Part shown: one piece after another, positions 8,299 through 17,146 of the stretch | Layout of the letters: each line of letters starts with the position of its first letter | How positions within the stretch are numbered: position 1 is the stretch's first letter | Origin: DATARH01 sp035550515 | GTDB lineage: Bacteria; Pseudomonadota; Alphaproteobacteria; ATCC43930; CGMCC-115725 | Assembly: GCA_035550515.1 (NCBI GenBank) | Contig: DASZOZ010000045.1 | Span: 1 to 64,000 of the forward strand | Length of the DNA: 64,000 nt | Reading direction: 5' to 3' | Notes under the pieces: model-generated | Seen by the model: only the letters and a program-made list of their open reading frames with translations | Databases searched by the model: none | Told to the model about the DNA's origin: nothing | Program-made: the position numbers and the translations under genes

Positions 8299-8730
8299 AT
8301 GTTCGTCAAGGCTTTCTCCCTCCTCGCGCTTGCCGGCCCGCTGTTGCTCGGAAGCGCAGCGGCCGGCGCGGAGCCGCGCTTGACATCCGACCCGAGCCTC
8401 GCCGCATCGGACGCCTCGCTCCTGCAGGACGAGGACAAGGCCAAGGCCGAATTCGAGCGGCGGTTGCGCAACCAGGCGACCTATCGCGATGGCGTGCTGA
8501 TCGTCGTCGACCGCAGCGGCGCCGGCGGCGTCACGGTGATGCCGGCGACCGTGATGTGGAGCGTCGAGTGCAGCGACGGCGGCCTGGCCGTGACCTTCGG
8601 CTCGGGCAGCGGCGACACCGATAACGGCATCGTGCTGCAGCTCACCAGCGCGACGATCAGCGACGACAAATGCAGCCGCCTCGCCCCCGCCATCGGCCTC
8701 GCGGTACTCGCCATCACCAAGGGGAATTAG
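8299..8730 (+). CDS. Secreted hypothetical protein
   Basis: 143 residues with a typical Sec signal peptide (FVKAFSLLALAGPLLLGSAAAGA, cleavage near 23). The mature part has a charged helical stretch (DEDKAKAEFERRLRNQATY) followed by a beta-rich domain with two cysteines (WSVECSDGG and SDDKCSRL) that could form a disulfide, in keeping with a periplasmic location. No family was recognised. It is the last gene of the plus-strand run starting at 6832. Confidence 0.6.
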   Translation: MFVKAFSLLALAGPLLLGSAAAGAEPRLTSDPSLAASDASLLQDEDKAKAEFERRLRNQATYRDGVLIVVDRSGAGGVTVMPATVMWSVECSDGGLAVTFGSGSGDTDNGIVLQLTSATISDDKCSRLAPAIGLAVLAITKGN

Positions 8731-8765
8731 AGCGTTATCCGGCGCCTCGCGATGACGGGAGAGCG

Positions 8766-10646
8766 CTACAAGAACCCGATCGACAGCCAGGGGATCGCCG
8801 CGATAATCAGCAGCGACACCACCAGCGCGCCGATATAGGGCCAGATGCGCCACAGCGAATCGTCGGGGTTGGTGCGGCCGATCGCACAGGCGCTGAAGAA
8901 GCCGACGCCGAACGGCGGCGCGAACAGGCCGATGCCCATCGCCAGGATCACCACCATCGCATAGTGCACCTCGTGCACGCCCATGGTCTTGGCGACTGGA
9001 AACAGCAGCGGCCCGAACAGCACGATCGCCGGCAGCCCTTCGAGCACGCTGCCGAGGATGATGAAGGCGACGATGGTGATCGCGAGAAACCCCCAGCTGC
9101 CGCCCGGCACCGACGCCATCGCCTTGACCAGCCACAGCGAGAAGCCCGATTGCGTCAGCGCCCAGGCCATGCCGGTCGCGGTGCCGATGATCATCATCAC
9201 CGCGCCGGTCAGCGACACGGTCTCGACCAGGATCGGGTAGATGCGCCGCCAATCGAACTGGCGATAGATCAGCAGGCCGAGCAGCGCGGTATAGACGACG
9301 CCGATCGTCGACACCTCGGTCGCGGTCGCGATGCCCTCGATCACCGTATAGCGGATCACGAACGGCAGGCTGAGCCCGGGCAGCGCGATCAGCAGCGTCT
9401 TGCCCATGACCGAGAACGGCGCGCGCTGGCCGGCGCCGGTATCCTCCTTGCGCGACCGCCACCACGCGACGACGACCAGCGCCAGCGCGGCGATGAACGC
9501 CGGCATCAAGCCGCCGGTAAACAGCGAGGCGATCGACAGGCCCGGCGTCACCGAGCCGATGGTGATCAGCACCAGGCTGGGCGGGATGGTCTCCGACATC
9601 GCGCTGGAGGTCGCGAGCAGCGACGACAATTCGCCGGGATGGCTGCCGCGGCGCTGCATCTCCGGGAAGAGGATCGGCGCGACGGCCGCCATGTCCGCCG
9701 CCTTCGATCCGGAAATCCCCGACACCAGATACATCGCGCCGAGCAGCACGTAGGAGAGCCCGCCCTTCACATGGCCGACCAGCGCCGCGAGGAAATTGAC
9801 CATCACCCGCGCGATCCCGGTCATCTCCATCAACAGGCCGAGAAACACGAACATCGGCACCGACAGCAGCAGCAGATTGGAGATGCCGTCGTCCATGCGG
9901 TTGATGACGATGGTCGCCGGCAGATGCGTCGTCAGGCTGAGATACGAGAAGGTGGCAATGCCGAAGGTAAAGGCGATCGGCACGCCGATCGCGACGCAGA
10001 CGGCGACGATCACGACAAAAAACAGGATGAGGCTGCCGAAACCGATCGCCACCAGCAGCGGCTGCGCCAGCCACAGCGCGCCGGCGACCGCGCCGACCAC
10101 CACCAGCGCCGACAGGAAACCGCGCAGATTGGTGGTCTCCAGCAGCCGCAGCAGCGCCACCACGGAAATCAGCCCGGCCCCGACCAGCAGCGCGACGACC
10201 CGGTACCAGTCGGAGATGTGCAGCGTGATCAGTTCGGTCGACGCCTGGATTTTCAGATAGGCCGTCGCCGGCACGAGCAACTCGATGACAAAGACGATGA
10301 CCACCAGTTCGGCCACCGTGCCGAGCCAGTTCCCCAGTTGCGGCGAGACCCAGCTGGTAAAGGTGGTCAGCCGCATATGCCCGTCGCGCCGCACCGCGAC
10401 GACGGCGCCGAACATCGCCAGCCACAGGAACAGAAAAGTCGCCAGTTCGTCGGTCCAGATCAGCGGGCTGTTGAAGACGTAGCGCGAGACCACCCCCGCG
10501 AAGAGGATGCAGGTCTCGACCAGCACCAGGGCGGCGCCGATAAGCTCGGCGGCTCGCCCGATCAGCATGTCGAGCGCGAAGGCGGCGCGACGCACGCCGC
10601 CCCACGACACTCCCACAGGAGCGGCTTCCGCTGCCTGGTGGCTCAT
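8766..10646 (-). CDS. TRAP transporter, fused DctQ-DctM membrane subunit
   Basis: 626 residues. Residues 1 to about 190 are the small four-helix DctQ part (SRYVFNSPLIWTDELATF is the family signature); from about 200 onward comes the large DctM permease with IGVPIAFTFGIATF, LLSVPMFVFLGLLME, GISGSKAADMAAVAPILFPEM and MGIGLFAPPFGVGFF. DctQM fusions are one recognised TRAP layout. Together with the DctP protein encoded 30 bases upstream it would import a carboxylate-type solute with sodium or protons. The substrate is unknown. DctP precedes it on the same strand, so both should be cotranscribed. Confidence 0.92.
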   Translation of the reverse strand: MSHQAAEAAPVGVSWGGVRRAAFALDMLIGRAAELIGAALVLVETCILFAGVVSRYVFNSPLIWTDELATFLFLWLAMFGAVVAVRRDGHMRLTTFTSWVSPQLGNWLGTVAELVVIVFVIELLVPATAYLKIQASTELITLHISDWYRVVALLVGAGLISVVALLRLLETTNLRGFLSALVVVGAVAGALWLAQPLLVAIGFGSLILFFVVIVAVCVAIGVPIAFTFGIATFSYLSLTTHLPATIVINRMDDGISNLLLLSVPMFVFLGLLMEMTGIARVMVNFLAALVGHVKGGLSYVLLGAMYLVSGISGSKAADMAAVAPILFPEMQRRGSHPGELSSLLATSSAMSETIPPSLVLITIGSVTPGLSIASLFTGGLMPAFIAALALVVVAWWRSRKEDTGAGQRAPFSVMGKTLLIALPGLSLPFVIRYTVIEGIATATEVSTIGVVYTALLGLLIYRQFDWRRIYPILVETVSLTGAVMMIIGTATGMAWALTQSGFSLWLVKAMASVPGGSWGFLAITIVAFIILGSVLEGLPAIVLFGPLLFPVAKTMGVHEVHYAMVVILAMGIGLFAPPFGVGFFSACAIGRTNPDDSLWRIWPYIGALVVSLLIIAAIPWLSIGFL

Positions 10647-10676
10647 CCGCTTATTCCCATCGACCGGCCGATCCGT

Positions 10677-11699
10677 CTAGGCAAGCGGCCCGGTGTATTT
10701 TTCGAGCAGCGCCCAGGCCTCGTCCCCCATCTGCTTCTTCACGTCGGGGTAGAACCCGGCCTTCTTCAGCGCTTCCTGGAAGGGCTTGGTGTCCGGCTTG
10801 TTGAAGACGAGACCGGCCTTGCTCATCTTGTCGATCTCGGTTTTGTCCATGACCTGCCAGTCGGCGCGCTCGGCGATCGCCGCGGCGCTGAAATGCTTGT
10901 CGCACAGCGCCTGCAGGTCGGGCGACAGGCGTTTCCACGCATCGGGATTGAACGAGATGTGCAGCCCGACCCAGATGTGGTTGGTCATGCTGCAATATTT
11001 CTGCACCTCGTAGAGCTTGGCGGTGTCGATCAGGATCAGCGGGTTTTCCTGGCCGTCGACCAGCCCGGTCTGCAGCGCGCTGTAGACCTCGCCGAAGTTG
11101 ATCGGCGTCGGCGACGCGCCGAGCGCCTTGAACAGCGAGATGAACAGCGGCGCCACCGGCAGGCGGAGCTTGACGCCCTTGAGGTCGTCCGGCCCGTTCA
11201 CCGGCTTCGATTTCATCGTGATCTGGCGGAAGCCGTGGTCGAACGCCTTTTCCAGGCAATGCAGGCCGACCTTTTCCGACAGGCCGCGGCAATATTTGCC
11301 GAGATCGCCGTCCATCGCCTTCCAGGCCACGTCGTAATCGGGGAAGGCGAAGCCGACGCCGAAAATCGCCGCCGACGGCGATTTCTGCGCCAGGATGTCG
11401 AGCGACATGCCGTAGATCTCGAGCCCGCCGAGGATCGCCTGCGACATCATCGCGGTATCCTGGCCCAGCACGCTCGACGGGTAGAGGGTGATGTCGAGCT
11501 TGCCGCCGCTCTCCTCCTTGATCTTGGCCGCCGCCTCCTTCGAGCGGATCACCATCGGGTGCCCGTCGGGCAAAGCGGTGCCGTATTTATAGGCGAATTC
11601 CGCGGCATTGGCCGGCCAGCGCAGGATCAGCGGTGCGGCCAGGGTGCTCGCGGCGGCAACCGAGGCGCGCGACAGCACGGTGCGTCGGGTCAGGCTCAT
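10677..11699 (-). CDS. dctP: TRAP transporter solute-binding protein DctP
   Basis: 340 residues with a Tat-type leader (LTRRTVLSRASVAAAS). Family features include YKYGTALPDGHPM near the mature start, LPVAPLFISLFKALGASPTP with the substrate-carboxylate-binding arginine in KLRLPVAP, and FGEVYSALQTGLVDGQENP. It captures an organic acid in the periplasm and hands it to the DctQM subunit encoded 30 bases downstream. AAGGGGAG is a strong ribosome site 7 bases before ATG 11699. A Tat rather than Sec leader suggests folding before export. Confidence 0.92.
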   Translation of the reverse strand: MSLTRRTVLSRASVAAASTLAAPLILRWPANAAEFAYKYGTALPDGHPMVIRSKEAAAKIKEESGGKLDITLYPSSVLGQDTAMMSQAILGGLEIYGMSLDILAQKSPSAAIFGVGFAFPDYDVAWKAMDGDLGKYCRGLSEKVGLHCLEKAFDHGFRQITMKSKPVNGPDDLKGVKLRLPVAPLFISLFKALGASPTPINFGEVYSALQTGLVDGQENPLILIDTAKLYEVQKYCSMTNHIWVGLHISFNPDAWKRLSPDLQALCDKHFSAAAIAERADWQVMDKTEIDKMSKAGLVFNKPDTKPFQEALKKAGFYPDVKKQMGDEAWALLEKYTGPLA

Positions 11700-11818
11700 T
11701 GGCGTTACTCCCCTTTTTATTCTGCGCGTGGCAAGCGGCCCACAGTGCCACTCGGAGCCGCCCGGCCCAACAGCCGAGAAACGATTGCTCCTCTGCGGGA
11801 AATGCCGCCCTAGGCGAA

Positions 11819-11845
11819 TTTATATTATGACTTTATCCGGTTCAA
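11819..11845 (-). promoter_or_regulatory. Candidate promoter upstream of dctP
   Basis: On the minus strand TTGAAC (11845-11840) is followed, after a short 15-base spacer, by TATAAA (11824-11819) in the only AT-rich patch (11815-11840) of the 243-base gap between dctP and the divergent LLM gene. The spacer is shorter than ideal. The rest of the gap holds nothing recognised. Confidence 0.35.
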
Positions 11846-11942
11846 ACAGACGGGGATTCTTTCGGCCGGACTGCTCCATTTTGCCGCTCGCGCCGGTGGG
11901 ACGTCCCGGGGCAGACTGGCGCCTGAGAGAGGGAGTAAACTC

Positions 11943-12896
11943 ATGCAGTTCGGCTTCAACCTGCCCAACAGCGGCGCGCTGGCGCAGCCCGAGACCATGG
12001 CGCGCCTGGCTCGCGAGGGCGAGGCGCTCGGCTACGATTACCTGACCGTCACCGACCACGTGACGCTGCCCGACATGGCCGAGCCCGGCTATCCCTATTC
12101 CGCCAGCGGCGCGTTCTATTCGACCGACAGCGCCCACCGTCACGAGATGCTGACCCTCGCCGCCTGGCTGGCCTCGGTAACGCAGCGCCTGCGGCTGGTG
12201 CTCGCGGTGCTGGTGGTGCCGCACCGCCCGGCGGTGCTCGCGGCCAAGCAGCTGGCGACGATCGACGTGCTGTCCGGCGGCCGGCTGACGGTCGGCATCG
12301 GCGCCGGCTGGCTCAAGGCCGAGTTCGACGCGGTGGTGACCACGCCGTTCGCCGAACGCGGCGCGGTGACCGACGAATACGTCGCCGCGTTCAAGACGCT
12401 GTGGACCGAGAAAAAGCCGGTGATCGACGGCAAATACGTCCAGTACAACCGCTTGCTGCTCGAACCGAAGCCGGTGCAGAAACCGCACCCGCCGATCTGG
12501 GTCGGCGGCGAGAGCGGCCCTTCCCTGCGCCGCGCCGCGCGGCTCGGCGACGCCTGGTACCCGATCGGCACCAACAACAAGGCGCCGTTCGACAGCCTAG
12601 CGCGCTACCAGGCCGGCGTCGCCCGCCTGCGCCAGCTGACCGAAGCCGCCGGCCGCCGGCCCGACGCGGTCGCCCTAACCTACCGCGTCAAGCGCTACGG
12701 CAAGGACGTGCCCGACCATGCCGGCGACGGCGAGCGCCGGCTGTTCTCCGGCAGCGACGCCGACCTCGCCGGCGACATCCACGCGCTGCGCGACATCGGC
12801 GTCACCGCGATCGATTTCGACTTCGAGCGCCCGACCGAAGCCGCGGTCCTCGCCGAAATGCGCAGCTTCCGCGAGCGGGTGCTGACGAAGGTCTAA
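11943..12896 (+). CDS. LLM-class (F420- or flavin-dependent) oxidoreductase
   Basis: 317 residues with the luciferase-like TIM-barrel pattern: MQFGFNLPNSGALAQPE, LGYDYLTVTDHV, RLVLAVLVVPHRPAVLAAK, IDVLSGGRLTVGIGAGW and HPPIWVGGESGPSLRRAARLGD. Family members are annotated as F420-dependent, but no F420 biosynthesis gene is in the window, so FMN use is equally possible. AGAGAGGGAG gives a good ribosome site 9 bases before the ATG. It stands alone, divergent from the TRAP genes and with its end overlapping by four bases the convergent VapC gene. Confidence 0.88.
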   Translation: MQFGFNLPNSGALAQPETMARLAREGEALGYDYLTVTDHVTLPDMAEPGYPYSASGAFYSTDSAHRHEMLTLAAWLASVTQRLRLVLAVLVVPHRPAVLAAKQLATIDVLSGGRLTVGIGAGWLKAEFDAVVTTPFAERGAVTDEYVAAFKTLWTEKKPVIDGKYVQYNRLLLEPKPVQKPHPPIWVGGESGPSLRRAARLGDAWYPIGTNNKAPFDSLARYQAGVARLRQLTEAAGRRPDAVALTYRVKRYGKDVPDHAGDGERRLFSGSDADLAGDIHALRDIGVTAIDFDFERPTEAAVLAEMRSFRERVLTKV

Positions 12897-13294
12897 TCGC
12901 CGAGGAGCAGGGTTTCTCCGCGGGCTGCCGCCACCAGCTCAACGGCCTTGCGGTCAAAGCTGGCGAACACCGTGCCGCCGAGCCGGCGTCCGGCGAACGC
13001 GATCACGCCATCGGCGAAATCGCCACCCGCGTCGAGCACCGCCAAGCCGGCTTCGACCGCGGACACGTCGAGCTCCACGTTGGGACTCGCGAGCCAAACT
13101 CGAATTACGTCGCCGACCTCGCGCGCGGGTCGACGGTATGTTCGTCTGGCGACCCAGACGAACTCGCACAGTGCCGCCAGCGGCATGGCGACCAGGTCCG
13201 CCTCGGCGAGCAGCTTCATCGCACGGCGGGACTGTTCGGCCTCGTCGACGACGGTGGCCCGTACGAGAACGTTGGTGTCCGCCGTGATTCTCAC
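12893..13294 (-). CDS. VapC-type PIN-domain toxin
   Basis: 133 residues. GTG 13294 was chosen over an ATG-type start 15 bases upstream because GTGA then overlaps the antitoxin stop by four bases, the usual coupling in toxin-antitoxin operons. The PIN acidic residues are in place: ADTN (Asp6), LCEFVW (Glu), GGDFADGVIA (Asp) and FASFDRKA (Asp), forming a Mg-dependent RNase site. VapC toxins cut tRNA or rRNA when freed from antitoxin. The paired AbrB-type antitoxin lies directly upstream. Confidence 0.88.
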   Translation of the reverse strand: MRITADTNVLVRATVVDEAEQSRRAMKLLAEADLVAMPLAALCEFVWVARRTYRRPAREVGDVIRVWLASPNVELDVSAVEAGLAVLDAGGDFADGVIAFAGRRLGGTVFASFDRKAVELVAAARGETLLLGD

Positions 13295-13545
13295 GGTTCG
13301 CCAGCCCAACCCTTTTCAATCGCCTCGTTTATTTCCTCTATTGTCAGCGCCTTCGTGCCGGGTCGATAGAGCAGGCCGAAGCTATCCTCGATCGAGGCGG
13401 TTTTTTTGGCGGCCCGCAGCTCGGCCCGGCCATTGGGCAGGACATCGACCTCGATCTTTTCACCCGGCGCGACACCGAGATGCGCCAGCAGCTCCTTGCG
13501 CAGCGTCACCTGGCCTTTTGCCGTGACGGTCAGGGTCGTCGTCAT
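13291..13545 (-). CDS. AbrB-type (VapB-like) antitoxin
   Basis: 84 residues. The swapped-hairpin AbrB DNA-binding domain occupies about 1-48 (TLTVTAKGQVTLRKELLAHL, GEKIEVDVLPNGRAEL) and the C-terminal tail (ALTIEEINEAIEKGWAG) is the toxin-wrapping part. CGGAGG lies 6 bases before ATG 13545. The toxin gene overlaps its stop by four bases. An inverted repeat overlapping its promoter (13567-13586) is a likely autoregulatory site and is shared with the second AbrB antitoxin near 54.8 kb. Confidence 0.88.
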   Translation of the reverse strand: MTTTLTVTAKGQVTLRKELLAHLGVAPGEKIEVDVLPNGRAELRAAKKTASIEDSFGLLYRPGTKALTIEEINEAIEKGWAGEP

Positions 13546-13563
13546 TCGCTACCTCCGAGCGCC

Positions 13564-13592
13564 AAAGTAAGGAGACAGTGCCTTACGTTCAA
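13564..13592 (-). promoter_or_regulatory. Promoter and inverted-repeat operator of the AbrB/VapC operon
   Basis: Minus strand: -35 TTGAAC (13592-13587), 17-base spacer, -10 TACTTT (13569-13564). The inverted repeat GTAAGG-N8-CCTTAC (13567-13586) fills the spacer and enters the -10, so a bound antitoxin would block polymerase. The CGGAGG ribosome site follows at 13559-13554. Confidence 0.6.
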
Positions 13593-13677
13593 TCCCATCA
13601 ACCCAAGCCTGCCGCGAAAACGGTAGCCTTCCCTGTCGCGCCGTCGCAGACTTGGCAAAACCCGCCGGGAGGGACCC

Positions 13678-14721
13678 ATGCCGTCGTCGAGCGCCGCGCC
13701 GCAGCGCCATCTGCCGATCCGCAAGGATTGGCTCGCCGCCACCCAGGAGCCGGCGCTGGAGCCGGACCGGCCGATCATCGACCCGCATCACCATCTGTGG
13801 GACCGGCCGGGCAATCGCTATCTGCTGCACGACCTCGTCGAGGACACGTCGAGCGGCCACAACATCCGCGCCACGGTGTTTCTCGAATGCCGCGAGATGT
13901 ACCGCGCGGACGGCCCGCCGGAGACCCGCTCGCTGGGCGAGACGACGTTTGTCGCCGGCGTCGCGGCGATGAGCGAGAGCGGCAAATACGGCGCGACCCG
14001 GCATTGCGCCGGGATCATCGGCAATGTCGATCTGCGCGCGGTCGGCGGCCGCGCCAAGGGCATCCTCGAACAGCACGTCACCGCTTCGGGCGGCCGCTTC
14101 CGCGGCATCCGCAACGGCGCGACCTGGCACAGCGATCCCGCGCTGCGGGTCTTCACCTCGGGCTCGGGCGAGGGGCTTTACCTCGATCGCAGCTTTCGTG
14201 AAGGGTTTGCCGCGCTGGCGCCGCTCAACCTGAGCTTCGAGGCGTGGATGTTCCACACCCAGCTCAGCGATCTCGTCAGCCTCGCCGCCGCGTTCCCCGA
14301 GACCAAGATCGTCGTCAACCATGTCGGCGGCTCGCTCGCGGTTGGCCCCTATGCCGACAAGCGCGACGAGGTCTTCACCGAGTGGCGCAGCCAGATCCAG
14401 AAACTCGGCCAGTTTCCCAATGTCTATATCAAGCTGGGCGGGCTCGGCATGCCGTCGCTGATGGGCTTCGAGATGGGCCAGCAGGATTCGGCGCCCTCCT
14501 CGGAGCAGCTCGCCAAGGCGTGGGGACCGTATCTGCACGCCTGCATCGAGGCGTTCGGTCCCGACCGGTCGATGTTCGAAAGCAATTTCCCGGTCGACAA
14601 GGGGATGTGCAGCTATTCGAACCTGTGGAACGCCTTCAAGCGCGTCAGCGAGGGCTACTCCAACGACGAGAAGAACGCGATGTTCCACAACACCGCGCTG
14701 AAGTTCTATCGGCTGTATTAG
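13678..14721 (+). CDS. Amidohydrolase-2 family metal-dependent hydrolase
   Basis: 347 residues. The N-terminal metal motif IDPHHHLWD (about 36-44), KIVVNHVGG (about 216) and the C-terminal FESNFPVDKG (about 300, catalytic acidic residue region) mark the amidohydrolase_2 TIM-barrel family, which includes lactonases and decarboxylases acting on aromatic breakdown products. GGGAGGGACCC is a good ribosome site before ATG 13678. A 56-base gap with a short GC hairpin (CACCCCGG...CCGGGGGTG, about 14731-14757) separates it from the thiolase gene on the same strand. Confidence 0.85.
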   Translation: MPSSSAAPQRHLPIRKDWLAATQEPALEPDRPIIDPHHHLWDRPGNRYLLHDLVEDTSSGHNIRATVFLECREMYRADGPPETRSLGETTFVAGVAAMSESGKYGATRHCAGIIGNVDLRAVGGRAKGILEQHVTASGGRFRGIRNGATWHSDPALRVFTSGSGEGLYLDRSFREGFAALAPLNLSFEAWMFHTQLSDLVSLAAAFPETKIVVNHVGGSLAVGPYADKRDEVFTEWRSQIQKLGQFPNVYIKLGGLGMPSLMGFEMGQQDSAPSSEQLAKAWGPYLHACIEAFGPDRSMFESNFPVDKGMCSYSNLWNAFKRVSEGYSNDEKNAMFHNTALKFYRLY

Positions 14722-14778
14722 GAAATAAAGCGCCACCCCGGTGCAGGCCGGGGGTGATGTAAAGCAAGGGAGAAGCGC

Positions 14779-16041
14779 ATGCCATTGCCACGCCAAGAGG
14801 TCGACGGCACCACGCCGAAATACCTGCGCGACAAATACGCGATCGTCGGGGTCGGCGAGACCACCTACACCCGCGGCTCGGGCATCTCGACCCGCGCGCT
14901 CGGCACCTGGGCGGTGCGCAACGCGATCCTCGACGCCGGGCTCAAGGCCGAGGATGTCGACGGCATGCTCGACTATTCCGGCGGCGACTCGACCTCGGCG
15001 ACGTTCATCGCCGGCGATCTCGGCCTCAGGCTCAATTTCTACATGGATTGCGTCGGTGGCGGCTCGTCGACCGAGGCGCTGATCGGCATCGCCATCGGCG
15101 TCATCGAGGCGGGGCTGTGCAAGTGCGTCGCCATCTTCCGCTCGATGAACGGGTTCAGCCAGGTACGCATCGGCGGCACCGGGGCGCGCTCGGCGGCGCC
15201 GATCCAGGGCGACATGCTGCACAACCGCGCCTATGGCTGGCAGAGCGCCGGGCAGAGCTTTGCGCCGAGCTTTATGCGCCACATGTACGATTACGGCACG
15301 ACGCCCGAGCAGGTGGCGCATGTGAAGATGTTTCACTCGCGCCACGCCTCGAACAACCCGAAGGCCTATTACAAGAAGCGTTTCACGGTCGAGGACGTGA
15401 TCAACAGCCGCTTTATCTGCAAGCCGCTGCACCTGCTCGATTGCTGCGTCGAGACCGACAACGCGACCTGCGTCATCGTCACCGCCGCCGACCGCGCCAA
15501 GGACATGAAACAGCCGCTGGTGCTGATCCGCGGCGTCGTCGGCCGCTGCAACAAGCCGCGGCTCGACATGCACTACCAGCACGGCCCGATCTCGCGCGTC
15601 GCCGGCTATTACGCGCGGGAGATCCTGTGGCCGAATTCCGGGGTCGGCCCGGAAGATGTCGACGTGACCGGCTCCTACGACGCCTTCACCTTCACCACCA
15701 TGCTGCAGCTCGAAGATTACGGCTTCTGCAAGAAGGGCGAGGGCGGCCAGTACGTCAGCGACGGCACGATCACGCTCGGCGGCAAACGGCCCAACAACAC
15801 CAGCGGCGGCCATCTGTGCGAGGGCTACACCCACGGTATGAACATGGTGATCGAAAACACCCGCCAGTTGCGGCACGACGCCGACGATTCTTGCCCGGTC
15901 GGCCCCGACGGCAAACGCCGGCACACCTACGACTACCGCGAGGGCGGCTGCCGCCAGGTCAAGGATGTCGAGGTCAGCGCCAATCTCGGCTGGGCCAACC
16001 CGGCGACCGCGTCGGCGATGGTCATGCGCAAGGGCTGGTAA
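14779..16041 (+). CDS. Thiolase-family (SCP-x/lipid-transfer-like) acyltransferase
   Basis: 420 residues. The thiolase nucleophile lies in FYMDCVGGGSS (C91) and the C-terminal His in SGGHLCEGYTHG (H345). The family ('acetyl-CoA acetyltransferase, non-specific lipid-transfer protein') usually works with a small Zn-ribbon/OB-fold partner on steroid side chains or other acyl-CoA substrates; that partner is encoded at 17147-17671. The C-terminal second catalytic Cys of classical thiolases is not evident. A strong AAGGGAGAAG ribosome site precedes ATG 14779. Between the two partner genes sits an unrelated ABC permease gene. Confidence 0.87.
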   Translation: MPLPRQEVDGTTPKYLRDKYAIVGVGETTYTRGSGISTRALGTWAVRNAILDAGLKAEDVDGMLDYSGGDSTSATFIAGDLGLRLNFYMDCVGGGSSTEALIGIAIGVIEAGLCKCVAIFRSMNGFSQVRIGGTGARSAAPIQGDMLHNRAYGWQSAGQSFAPSFMRHMYDYGTTPEQVAHVKMFHSRHASNNPKAYYKKRFTVEDVINSRFICKPLHLLDCCVETDNATCVIVTAADRAKDMKQPLVLIRGVVGRCNKPRLDMHYQHGPISRVAGYYAREILWPNSGVGPEDVDVTGSYDAFTFTTMLQLEDYGFCKKGEGGQYVSDGTITLGGKRPNNTSGGHLCEGYTHGMNMVIENTRQLRHDADDSCPVGPDGKRRHTYDYREGGCRQVKDVEVSANLGWANPATASAMVMRKGW

Positions 16042-16155
16042 GGCAGCCGCGATGAACCGGCCGCATCGGCAGCCTGCGTCCTCGACGGACGCATGACCCA
16101 TATCCCGCCACGCGCCCCGGATCGCCGCCTGCTGCGTGGGCCTTGAGGCGCCGCG

Positions 16156-17076
16156 ATGGCCGATATCGTCCAGACGGCACCGTCGCTGCCGCGCATTCCG
16201 CTGGCGCGGCGGCCGGGCGCACGGTTCTGGCGCGGCCACCTCATGGGCTCGGAATACGCCTGGGCGGTCGCCTTCTGCGTGCCCTATATCGCGATCGTGC
16301 TGACGCTTGTCGCCTATCCGATCGGCTACGGCATCTGGATGGGGAGCGATCCGCGGCTCTACCGCACGCTGTTCGCCGACCCGCTGTATGTGCGGGCGGC
16401 GACCAACACGGTCATCTATGTCGGCCTGACCATCAACGTGAAGATGCTGCTCGCTCTGGCGCTGTCCGGCTTCTTCATGCGCCGCGGCTGGTGGCCCAAG
16501 GCGATGTTGATGATCTTCGTGCTGCCGTGGGCTCTGCCGTCCTGGCCCGCCTTCATGTCGATCCACTGGATGCTCAACGGCGAGTGGGGCCTGATCAACA
16601 ATTTCCTGTGGAACGTGTTCGGCATCAACGGGCCGCATTGGCTGACCGAGGACTGGCTCGCCTTCGGCGCGGTGATGCTGTCGCATCTGTGGAAGTACTT
16701 GCCGTTCTCGACCGTGATCCTGCTCGCCGGGCGGATGGCCATCCCGACCGACATCATCGAGGCGGCCAGGGTCGACGGCGCCACCGGCTGGCGCATGTTC
16801 CTCCACGTCACCTTCCCGATGATCGGCAACCTGTACCTGATCGCCACGCTGCTCTCGACGATCTTCACGCTGGGCGACTTCAACACGGTGACGTTCGTCA
16901 GCGGCGGCGGTCCGGCCAACGCGACGCATGTGCTGGCGACGCTCAGCATCCGCTACATGAACGAGCTGTTCCAGCCGCGGCTGGGGGTCGCGACGGCGCT
17001 GTCGGCGCTGCCGGTCATGGTGCCGCTGGTGGTTATCCTGATGCGCCGGTTGCGGACGCTGTCGGTGCAGCAATGA
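16156..17076 (+). CDS. Sugar-type ABC transporter permease (MalF/UgpA-like), orphan
   Basis: 306 residues with six predicted membrane helices and the binding-protein-dependent permease EAA loop EAARVDGATGWRMFLHVTFP (about 198-217), which contacts the ATPase. The family imports sugars or glycerol-3-phosphate. It normally works with a second permease and an ATPase, neither of which is present here; the solute-binding protein at 17738-19117 is nearby but on the other strand. It lies between the thiolase gene and its likely OB-fold partner, 114 and 70 bases from each, which suggests insertion or relocation. Confidence 0.85.
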   Translation: MADIVQTAPSLPRIPLARRPGARFWRGHLMGSEYAWAVAFCVPYIAIVLTLVAYPIGYGIWMGSDPRLYRTLFADPLYVRAATNTVIYVGLTINVKMLLALALSGFFMRRGWWPKAMLMIFVLPWALPSWPAFMSIHWMLNGEWGLINNFLWNVFGINGPHWLTEDWLAFGAVMLSHLWKYLPFSTVILLAGRMAIPTDIIEAARVDGATGWRMFLHVTFPMIGNLYLIATLLSTIFTLGDFNTVTFVSGGGPANATHVLATLSIRYMNELFQPRLGVATALSALPVMVPLVVILMRRLRTLSVQQ

Positions 17077-17146
17077 CGCGATAGGCGGCAGCGGGTTTGG
17101 ACGGACGAACGACACGCGCGGGACGAGAAATTCAAGGAGACCGCAT

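Noticed and set aside
8670..11813. Plus-strand open frame of about 1,050 codons opposite the TRAP genes
   Set aside because: Low-complexity Arg/His/Gln-rich translation with no domain; the minus strand encodes canonical DctQM and DctP.
13549..17115. Minus-strand open frame of about 1,190 codons across the amidohydrolase-thiolase-permease region
   Set aside because: It runs opposite three well-identified genes and crosses their boundaries; no domain in its translation.
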